Source: Candidatus Opimibacter skivensis | Lineage (GTDB): Bacteria > Bacteroidota > Bacteroidia > Chitinophagales > Saprospiraceae | Direction of reading: 5' to 3' | Length of the DNA stretch: 64,000 bases | Assembly (NCBI GenBank): GCA_016722045.1 | Contig: JADKGY010000035.1 | Location: 1 to 64,000, forward strand | Shown: piece after piece, positions 57,432 to 64,000 of the stretch | Numbering within the stretch: position 1 is the first letter of the stretch | Layout: each line of letters begins with the position of its first letter | Position numbers and translations under genes: made by a program | The notes under the pieces: generated by a model | Told to the model about the DNA's origin: nothing | The model's database searches: none | What the model saw: the letters and a program-made list of their open reading frames with translations, nothing else

Positions 57432-57464
57432 GTTGAATTCGCTGGGTTGAAAGTTCACGTTGAG

Positions 57465-57974
57465 CTAATAATTTTGCAGATATACCCTTGCCCGGCTCAG
57501 TTGGGACTTGGATGTATTTTCACTGATGTTAAGTTGTTCGGCGATCTCTTTATGTGCATAGCCATCGATGGCATACATATTGAATACGATCCGGTATCCG
57601 GGTGGCAATTCTTCAATCATATTGAACAGCTCTTTGGCTACAAGAGGATCGTTACTATTTTGCGTACACATCTCCATGTCAGCTTCATTGATATCTGCTG
57701 TCATAAACATGTTCTTCTTCTTGCGCAGGAAACTGAGGCATTCATTGATGACGGCACGTTTGATCCATCCCTCCAGGCTGCCTTCACTCCGGAATTGTTC
57801 TATGCGGTTGAGGATATTTGTAAAGGACGTGACCAGTACATCTTCGGCGTCCATAGGATTCTTCACATAGCGGCAGCACAAGGCATACATCTTCGGGGAA
57901 AATGTATCATAGAGGTTTTTCTGGGCGTTCCGTTCGCGGCGGATACACCCTTTGATCAGTTCTTGTTCGTTCAC
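57465..57974 (-). CDS. ECF-type RNA polymerase sigma factor
   Basis: About 169 residues from GTG 57974 (VNEQELIKGCIRRERNAQKN); a GTG at 58007 or an ATG at 58082 would add residues that do not look like the family. Sigma region 2 (YALCCRYVKNPMDAEDVLVTSFTNI, about 25-50) and region 4 (LPPGYRIVFNMYAIDGYAHK ... LNISENTSKSQLSRAR, about 115-165) are clear. It heads an operon with the anti-sigma-like gene (33 bp gap) and the barrel gene. Confidence 0.9.
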   Translation of the reverse strand: MNEQELIKGCIRRERNAQKNLYDTFSPKMYALCCRYVKNPMDAEDVLVTSFTNILNRIEQFRSEGSLEGWIKRAVINECLSFLRKKKNMFMTADINEADMEMCTQNSNDPLVAKELFNMIEELPPGYRIVFNMYAIDGYAHKEIAEQLNISENTSKSQLSRARVYLQNY

Positions 57975-58132
57975 CGTGATGGAATGAGATCCATGGACTT
58001 GATTCACCCTATAGACGATGGAAGGGGGTCGGAGGTTGCGTGGGTAAAGAAAAAAAAGCAATAAGCAATGTGCAATTGGCAAAAAGCAATGAGCAATTCG
58101 AGCGCATAAAATACTTTGATCTCCTGGTTAAC

Positions 58133-58520
58133 TTAACAATGCTTTCATTTCGCAAATCTGTAATTTGCTGACGCGGAATCGTACTCGTTAAGCTTAGGCT
58201 GTGCCTAAGCTTTCGCGTCTGCAAAACTCCGTTTTGCGTAATAATGCTTTTTTATTAAACTTAAAATACACTTTTGCAGAACAATGCTTTCATTTCGCAA
58301 ATCTGAAATTTGCAGACGCACAAGCTTAGGCTCAGCCTAAGCTTAACGGTTGGCTTTTTACCCCGGGGTTGCGCAGCACACAGGGGAGAGAAATTGCTTT
58401 TTGCAATTTCGAAGGGGTAGAAGAAAGGCATATGTTGTTCACAATGCTTTCATTTCGCAAATCTGAAATTTACCAACGCACAAGCTTAGGCACAGCCTAA
58501 GCTTAACGGAGAAGGCAATT
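58133..58520. repeat. Cluster of three compound palindromic repeats
   Basis: Each unit reads ACAATGCTTTCATTTCGCAA, a small GCAAATCTGAAATTTGC-type palindrome, then a perfect 10-bp stem AAGCTTAGGC / GCCTAAGCTT with a 3-nt loop. The loops differ: TGT (58190-58212), TCA (58322-58344), ACA (58482-58504). Spacers contain GCAATTTCG / TTGCAATAGG remnants. Non-coding, upstream of the sigma operon and downstream of the DUF2911 gene. Confidence 0.75.
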
Positions 58521-58574
58521 TGCAATAGGCAAATCGAGTGCAGCGATTACTTCGAACTCCGTTTTAACGCTATC

Positions 58575-58778
58575 CATTCTCCCTTTCCGCCTTTTCCGCC
58601 CTTTCTGCCTCTTCCGCCTTTTCCGCCTTTTCTGCCCTTTCCGCCTTTTCTGCCTTTTCTGCCTTTTCCGCCTTTTCTGCCTTTTCTGCCTTTTCTGCCT
58701 TTTCTGCCCTGCCCTTTTCTGCCTCTTCCGCCTTTTCTGCCTCTTCTGCCTTTTCTGCCTCTTCCGCCCTTTCTGCCT
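58575..58778. repeat. Purine-strand microsatellite (period 9, TTTTCYGCC)
   Basis: About 20 tandem units of CCTTTTCTG / CCTTTTCCG / CCTCTTCCG. The repeat begins within a few bases of the DUF2911 gene stop (58781). On the minus strand one frame would read Lys-Ala-Glu repeats (KAEKAEKAEEAEKAE) but it is out of phase with the gene and has no start. Confidence 0.8.
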
Positions 58779-58780
58779 TT

Positions 58781-59869
58781 TTACATTCCTCCCAGCTTCT
58801 TCAGATACTTCTCCGAATTCGCTTTAGTTGCTTCTGTTGGATTCAGTGACAGCGATTTTTTAAAGTTTTTTATCGCGTTTTCTTTGTCGCCTTTGATGGC
58901 ATAGGCTTCACCCAGGCTGTCCCATGCATTGGCGCTTTCAGGATGTCTGTCTGTATTCATCTTGAGATATTTGATCGCGCCATCATTGTCGCCCTGATTC
59001 AGCAACTGATATCCATAAGCGTTGAGTTCATTTTCAGTAGCAAGCGCAATCGCCTGATCTTTCATTTTTTGCACGTCAGCTGTCTTACCCTGCAATTCAA
59101 GTAATCCTGCCTTTGTATTGAGTGTATTGAAACTTGGATTAGTGGCGATAGCCTGATCGATCCATTTGATGGCCTGATCGGTGTTGATTTTATTTTGAAG
59201 CGCATAATTAGCCGCAGATGCATATCCCTGCCAATTGAAACCTATGACATTTTTTAATTCCTCAGTTGCATTGGCCATGACGATATCATCTACTGCAAAT
59301 TCAATTTTGACGGGAAATTGTTTGTTCTCCCAATTCAAAACAAGCTCACCTGAATTTTTGGTAAGATTGATAAAATCATAAGTCAGAAGCTCCGTCATCG
59401 CATGCTCGCGCGTCTGAATTTTGGCTCGCAACTGATCATGGTCTGCTTCATAAAAAAAACTTCCCCATGATCTATGATCTTTTGATAAGATTAATTCACC
59501 ACTGCCATCACCATTGATGGTGAAAAACATTCCATACATGCCGGCAGGTACATCCTTGCCTTCTACTTTTGCAGCATGTGAAAATTCAATCGTAGTGTTT
59601 TCATTTGCACCGGCGCGCCATGGGGCTGATTTCTGATTGCCGAAATTCTGCACATTCCATCCATAGGGGACCAGTTCGCCCCAGATAACACGGCCTTTGA
59701 CAGATGGCCTTGAATAGCTGACGGTTATAGTTGAGATCCCAATAGTCTGAGATACAGTGGCGGCCGGGCTTGGCGTCCTGGGGGTTGTAATCCCTTGTGA
59801 CCATGCAGAGAGATTGACGGCCAAAAATGCAATTGCAAGTAAGCAACGAAGAGTGTAAATGGTTTTCAT
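58781..59869 (-). CDS. DUF2911 protein with C-terminal TPR repeats
   Basis: 362 residues. Signal peptide 1-24 (SAWSQ). DUF2911 domain (about 30-195): ISTITVSYSRPSVKGR, LVPYGWNVQNFG, TTIEFSHAAKVEGKDVPAGM, YGMFFTINGDG. The C-terminal TPR region (about 215-360) includes AWDSLGEAYAIKGDKENAIK and NFKKSLSLNPTEATKANSEK. The function is unknown; relatives are periplasmic. The frame is intact and the stop is followed at once by the microsatellite. Confidence 0.9.
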   Translation of the reverse strand: MKTIYTLRCLLAIAFLAVNLSAWSQGITTPRTPSPAATVSQTIGISTITVSYSRPSVKGRVIWGELVPYGWNVQNFGNQKSAPWRAGANENTTIEFSHAAKVEGKDVPAGMYGMFFTINGDGSGELILSKDHRSWGSFFYEADHDQLRAKIQTREHAMTELLTYDFINLTKNSGELVLNWENKQFPVKIEFAVDDIVMANATEELKNVIGFNWQGYASAANYALQNKINTDQAIKWIDQAIATNPSFNTLNTKAGLLELQGKTADVQKMKDQAIALATENELNAYGYQLLNQGDNDGAIKYLKMNTDRHPESANAWDSLGEAYAIKGDKENAIKNFKKSLSLNPTEATKANSEKYLKKLGGM

Positions 59870-60209
59870 TTTGAATTGGAATTTTAAATAGAATGAATTG
59901 ATTGATGTGAATGCGAGGTCTAAAAGTAAAGGGCAAACGTTGCAAGCGTTTCTTCCGCTGCTATGTAATTATCGCTGAGGAAGGTGGACGTTTAAACCTT
60001 TTCAACCATCACTAGCTTAAAAATCCACTTTTATGGATGGATCTTATCAAATATTAGATCAATAGGTGAATTGCATATACCTAAAGAAGGAATTAAAGAA
60101 GTTTTAATAAGAAGGGGTTAGAAGCACCACTCTTCGTTAACGCACCACTGTTACTCCTTGTGTAAGGCACAACTGTTTGAAGTTCGCACCAAAGTTTTCT
60201 TCAAGCATT
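59870..60209. other. 340-bp intergenic region, nothing recognised
   Basis: AT-rich, with no repeat shared elsewhere and no clear terminator. It includes the DUF2911 promoter at its left end. Confidence 0.35.
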
Positions 60210-61376
60210 TTAGTTAACTTTTATCAGTGTCCAAACATTTGCACTAAAATCAGCTTTATTAATCCCAGTGATTTTCTCCAATGCTATAAAATAGTTTTCG
60301 TTGTCCTTTTGATATTTACCACAACTTAAAAGTTCAATGACAGAAGAGAACCCTCTTTCTTTTTCAATTTTCTTCACCATTAATGCATTGATCGTATAAT
60401 CAATATTTAATGGAAACTTTGCTCCTTCGTCAAAGTTTTTACCTTCATTGTATAAAGCCAACCAATCTGCATTTGGGTTTGCTGCCGCATAGGTTTTAAA
60501 TTTATCTAAAATCTGTTGCCATGTAAGTCCCCAACTGCCACCGTATAAGTAGGCAGTTCCCTCATCAACAGGTTTGTTTATTATTGATGTTGAGACAACA
60601 TTGTGCAATCTGCTATGCCATAAATCATGTGGGTCAAACACGGTGAAATCAGAAGTAAGGGTTCCGTTCATCACCAAATTAATATCATTTTCCTTTGCCG
60701 TTAACGTATTGAAATTTTTTCCGTTATAATCCGCTTTATAATCAACTCCGATAAGTTGTAAAGCCTCGCTAAAATTATCACAGCAATAAAATTCAGTTTG
60801 GCGTATTGGAGCATTTAATTTCTTATCAAATTCATCGGTCAACTTAAAACATTCATTTGCCCTGGCCGTATTCAGATTATTTTTGAAATATACTTTTGTG
60901 TTTCCTATGTTTTGACTCTTCCATGTAATAGTATTTTGTTTAAGAGGAGAACGAAAATAAAATTGGTTTCCTTTCTCTTGAGCAATGATTGTAAAATTTG
61001 CTCTCAACATTGGCACGTCTTCATCCACTCCAAGATATGCAAATTGTACTTTAAAAGTTGAATCATTCAATCTAAGGGAGTTTGTCAAATATGCTTTGTA
61101 AAAAGTATCTACCTTGAGTCTGACATTTTTTTCCATATCCTTTATTTCATCAAGCAAAATAGAGGTCTCTAACAAGTCTTCTTTGAGTACAAAAGTATTT
61201 TCATTGTTAGGTTTTTCCTTTTGGGACAGAAAACCATTAAAGTCAGAAATTAATTGCTTTTTTAATATTGAGTCCTTTGGCAAAGAAATGTTGCCCGGTA
61301 TTATTAAAGAATTTGATTGTCCTGCAACCATTGCGGCAGTAAAAATTGTTAATGCAATTGTTAATATTTTTTTCAT
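60210..61376 (-). CDS. Exported protein of unknown function with HDLWHxxxH motif
   Basis: 388 residues. Signal peptide 1-19 (MVAGQS). N-terminal helical/beta part (ETSILLDEIKDMEKNVRLKV), a Cys-Cys pair (TEFYCCDNFSEAL) and a conserved-looking block HDLWHSRLHNV followed by DEGTAYLYGGSWGLTWQQIL (about 255-290), then ALMVKKIEKERGFSSVIELL. The spacing of His and Glu residues recalls gluzincin-like metallopeptidases (as does the helical end), but it is not a standard HExxH, so the function is left open. Confidence 0.65.
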   Translation of the reverse strand: MKKILTIALTIFTAAMVAGQSNSLIIPGNISLPKDSILKKQLISDFNGFLSQKEKPNNENTFVLKEDLLETSILLDEIKDMEKNVRLKVDTFYKAYLTNSLRLNDSTFKVQFAYLGVDEDVPMLRANFTIIAQEKGNQFYFRSPLKQNTITWKSQNIGNTKVYFKNNLNTARANECFKLTDEFDKKLNAPIRQTEFYCCDNFSEALQLIGVDYKADYNGKNFNTLTAKENDINLVMNGTLTSDFTVFDPHDLWHSRLHNVVSTSIINKPVDEGTAYLYGGSWGLTWQQILDKFKTYAAANPNADWLALYNEGKNFDEGAKFPLNIDYTINALMVKKIEKERGFSSVIELLSCGKYQKDNENYFIALEKITGINKADFSANVWTLIKVN

Positions 61377-61500
61377 TGTTTGTTTTCATTTTGTCAAAGC
61401 TATAATTTTTGTCTGTTCGTTTCTTGTAGAATGTTCCAGGTTAACATTGTATTAGAGAATGATGTATAACATTGATTTTAAAAATAATTCATGTCAGAAT

Positions 61501-62658
61501 TTATTTCTTCCATCCCTCCGAAAAAAGACTGATAATCTCAAAAGGCAATTTGTTCCAGACGATATCTTTGGGATATAAAGCATTGCAAAGCAGAACTATT
61601 CCGAAATCATTGCCCGGAAAAATATTGAGGGTAGCACTGAAACCCGGATCATTTCCAACATGAAAAACATACTTACCATACTTCTCTGATGGGACGATCC
61701 ACCATCCTAAACCCATTGTCGTCTTGTATGGCGGGATTTCCTTTTTAGTCGTCCACATATCCACCAGTGTCTTTCTCTTCAAAACACCTTTCGTAGTATT
61801 TGTCAAATTGTAGATCGAGAGGTTGTGTTGCATCCATCTGCATAAATCATAGGAGCAGGAATTCAGGTTGCCACAGGGTTTGTCTTGTGGTATATCAGGA
61901 TAATAATTGGACTTCTTGATTTTTCCTGTTAGCCAGTTTTTCTGATGTGGTTTACTTCTTCTTGCGGCAGGTATTTTTTTATAAAAAAAACTACTGCTGT
62001 CCATGCCCACAGGTTCAAGAATATGTTCGCTGATGTATTGGCTGTACGTTTGATGAGATACTTTTTCAATCACCAGGCCGAGGATATTATAAGCTGTATT
62101 GCTGTATGTTTTTTCAGACAACTGGACTCCCGGTTCATACTTTAATTTTTCCTGAGCAAGCTTTTTGGCAAATTCCGTTAAAGTTGTACTATCATTTTTG
62201 GGGTGGATATAATTTGTATTGAAGATGTTGGGTAGACCTGATGTATGCGTCAACATTTGTTCGATCGTGATGTCCTTGTACCGAGGATCCTTCATGACAA
62301 AGTCCGGCACATATTCAGTTAACTTTTTAGAAATGTCAATTTTTCCTTTCTCCACCAGCTGCATGATCGCAGTCGCTGTGAATAATTTTGAAATAGAGCA
62401 CGTCAGAAAATTAGTAAAGCTGTCGACAGGTTCTTCCTTTCTGACTTCTCTTGTACCATATCCCTTCAGATAAAATATTTCCCCATTCTTTACAATCCCC
62501 AATGAAAGGCCTACGATCTTATTTTCCTCCATCACTTTGGAGACGACAGAATCAATCTGAGCAATTCTCCTGATGTCCCTGGGTTGAGCATAAACGGACA
62601 ATGCACAATTAAAAACCAAAACGACCAGGATAGTCAGTTTGCTCATTGATTTCTTCAT
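61501..62658 (-). CDS. Exported serine hydrolase, beta-lactamase-like (class C / PBP4*-type)
   Basis: 385 residues. Signal peptide 1-25 (LSVYAQ). SxxK motif SISK (about residue 87) with LFTATAIMQLVEKGKIDISK, YxN motif YSN in KTYSNTAYNILGLVIEKVS (about 183), and a third motif HVGNDPGF near 335. The order and length match beta-lactamase-related serine hydrolases; the substrate could be peptide, ester or beta-lactam. The frame is intact. It ends 28 bp downstream of the NRAMP gene on the same strand. Confidence 0.88.
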   Translation of the reverse strand: MKKSMSKLTILVVLVFNCALSVYAQPRDIRRIAQIDSVVSKVMEENKIVGLSLGIVKNGEIFYLKGYGTREVRKEEPVDSFTNFLTCSISKLFTATAIMQLVEKGKIDISKKLTEYVPDFVMKDPRYKDITIEQMLTHTSGLPNIFNTNYIHPKNDSTTLTEFAKKLAQEKLKYEPGVQLSEKTYSNTAYNILGLVIEKVSHQTYSQYISEHILEPVGMDSSSFFYKKIPAARRSKPHQKNWLTGKIKKSNYYPDIPQDKPCGNLNSCSYDLCRWMQHNLSIYNLTNTTKGVLKRKTLVDMWTTKKEIPPYKTTMGLGWWIVPSEKYGKYVFHVGNDPGFSATLNIFPGNDFGIVLLCNALYPKDIVWNKLPFEIISLFSEGWKK

Positions 62659-62686
62659 TCCTTGATAATAAAGTTTACTTATCTGG

Positions 62687-63958
62687 TTATGCCCCGGTGA
62701 ACTGCATATAAATCAAAATACCGGCCGCAGCTGTCATAATGAAAAACGCCGTAAAGCCCAGAATATTTGTTACTCTTCCATTTACATGCTCACCCATTAT
62801 TTTTTTATTATTGGAAATATGCAGGATGATGGCTATGAGGACCGGAGCTGTGAGTCCATAGAGTACAGCTGTGTAAATCAATGCTTTGATCGGCGATATT
62901 CCAATATAATTAAGGGAGAGGCCAAGGATAAGCGAAATGGCAATGATGACATAAAATGCCTTTGCCTCATGAAATTTTTTATCAAGTCCTTGTTCCCATC
63001 CAAAAGTTTCAGAGATGATGTATGAAATAGAGCCGCTCAATACAGGAATGGCGATCAGTCCTGTTCCGATCACGCCGATAGCAAATAGAAGATAGGCCAT
63101 GTCCCCGGCCAATGGTTTCAATGCCATCGCCGCCTGTTCAACAGTATCAATCTGATGTATGCCACCTTTGAACAAAACAGTCCCTGTCGTCAGAATAATA
63201 AAATACATCACCAAACCAGAAAATGTCATTCCAAAATCCACATCCTTATCGATCTCGTGAATTATCTTTTTGTTGACGATAATATGTTTTTTCTTATGCC
63301 TCATTTCCTCCACTTCTACTGAAGCCTGCCAAAAGAAAAGGTAGGGTGAAATCGTCGTCCCCAGTATGCCCACCAGAATGGCAATAAATGCCTTGTCAAA
63401 TTTGATCGTGGGAATAAAAGTTGATTTTAAGATTTCCACCAAATCCTGCTTATACAAAAAAGGAACAATAAAATAAACGAGCATCACAATACACAAATAT
63501 TTCAAAATGGACGCAATCTTTTGATAGGGCAAATAAATAATTAAACCCAAAAGAAGGATTGTAAAAACAACGCTGAAATAGCCGGCCCTGATCGATGGGA
63601 ACAAGAGATTTCCGACAGCGCCCATGCCTGCAATGTCAGCGCCAATATTCATCACAATCGCCGGGAAACTAAATATCAGCATCAAATACAAAACAGGTCT
63701 GGGATAGTGTTTCTTAAGTGCTCCTGTCAAGCCCTGGGATGTGACTACACCAATACGCGCGCACATCTGTTGTATGGCAGCCATCAGCGGAAATGCCACA
63801 ATCGATGTCCATAAAGTTGATAGTCCATATGCGGCCCCCGCCTGCGAATAGGTGGCAATACCTGAAGGATCATCGTCACTTGACCCAGTGACTAAGCCGG
63901 GGCCAAGTAATCTCCAAAACCTTAAGAATTTATTTGAAGTCCTTTTCTTTTTATGCAT
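62687..63958 (-). CDS. NRAMP-family divalent metal transporter with non-canonical site
   Basis: 423 residues and 11 predicted membrane helices. TM1 carries SSDDDPSGIATYSQAG (D30-P31-S32-G33) in place of the usual DPGN, and TM6 has ISPYLFFWQASVEVEE (about 202-217) where canonical Nramps have MPH. The metal-binding Met is thus missing, as in NRMT-type magnesium-linked relatives, so transport of Mg or Mn is more likely than Fe (inference from the literature on NRMTs). The last 40 bp of the window belong to its upstream region. Confidence 0.88.
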   Translation of the reverse strand: MHKKKRTSNKFLRFWRLLGPGLVTGSSDDDPSGIATYSQAGAAYGLSTLWTSIVAFPLMAAIQQMCARIGVVTSQGLTGALKKHYPRPVLYLMLIFSFPAIVMNIGADIAGMGAVGNLLFPSIRAGYFSVVFTILLLGLIIYLPYQKIASILKYLCIVMLVYFIVPFLYKQDLVEILKSTFIPTIKFDKAFIAILVGILGTTISPYLFFWQASVEVEEMRHKKKHIIVNKKIIHEIDKDVDFGMTFSGLVMYFIILTTGTVLFKGGIHQIDTVEQAAMALKPLAGDMAYLLFAIGVIGTGLIAIPVLSGSISYIISETFGWEQGLDKKFHEAKAFYVIIAISLILGLSLNYIGISPIKALIYTAVLYGLTAPVLIAIILHISNNKKIMGEHVNGRVTNILGFTAFFIMTAAAGILIYMQFTGA

Positions 63959-64000
63959 TGTTCGAACGCGCTATCGAATGATTCATGTAAGCGCGATCAA

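Noticed and set aside
58133..58520. CRISPR array or attC cluster from regular palindromes
   Set aside because: Only three units with uneven spacing and no cas genes; the boxes do not flank genes.
58575..58778. CRISPR-like tandem repeat
   Set aside because: Period 9 with no spacers; it is a microsatellite.

Overview
The window comes from a member of the Bacteroidota, probably Saprospiria or Chitinophagia. The basis is a SusC/SusD pair, many secreted proteins with type IX secretion (T9SS) C-terminal sorting domains, Bacteroidota lipoprotein signals, a Reg_prop/Y_Y_Y regulator, and DUF2147, DUF2911 and PorT-like barrel families. Base composition is moderately AT-rich. No rRNA, tRNA or CRISPR array was recognised.

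Region 1 (1-5.95 kb, minus strand) holds four badly frame-broken genes: a secreted YCF48/Ig-like repeat protein running off the left edge, a TIR-FlgO/TolB-TPR protein, an SGNH hydrolase and a TehB-like methyltransferase. Region 2 (6-18.7 kb, minus) is a polysaccharide utilisation locus: a Reg_prop/Y_Y_Y/LuxR-type transmembrane regulator, a twin-PKD lipoprotein (candidate surface glycan-binding protein) with its own terminator, SusC, SusD and two GH30 lipoproteins. Beta-1,6-glucan or a related beta-glucan is the likely target (inference from GH30). Region 3 (18.8-28.3 kb, minus) carries small envelope and secreted genes (DUF2721, T9SS proteins, DUF4440, DUF2147, DJ-1/PfpI lipoprotein, exported rubrerythrin, PhoD).

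Region 4 (about 28.4-55.6 kb) is accessory DNA that looks like an integron cassette array without an integrase. Single genes or gene pairs are separated by imperfect palindromes. Several units are bounded by private inverted boxes of 8-10 bp ending in AAC/GTT, as expected of attC R''/R' sites. Cargo includes a RelE-type toxin-antitoxin pair, DUF2199, a serine hydrolase, a delta-60 repeat protein, T9SS proteins, a wHTH-PIN-coiled-coil-membrane protein and a type I restriction system with a DUF4917 gene. Two 3' fragments of group II introns sit at attC-like junctions. Three related nested-palindrome elements (29.0, 36.8 and 54.3 kb) appear to be enlarged attC sites.

Region 5 (55.6-64 kb, minus) has an ECF sigma / anti-sigma-like / outer-membrane barrel operon, a palindrome cluster, a purine-rich microsatellite, a DUF2911-TPR protein, an unknown secreted protein, a serine hydrolase and an NRAMP-family transporter.

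A theme across the window is single-base frameshifts at homopolymer runs in otherwise well-conserved genes, densest in the first 8 kb. They look more like uncorrected sequencing indels than gene decay, so most are annotated as full-length genes with a note.
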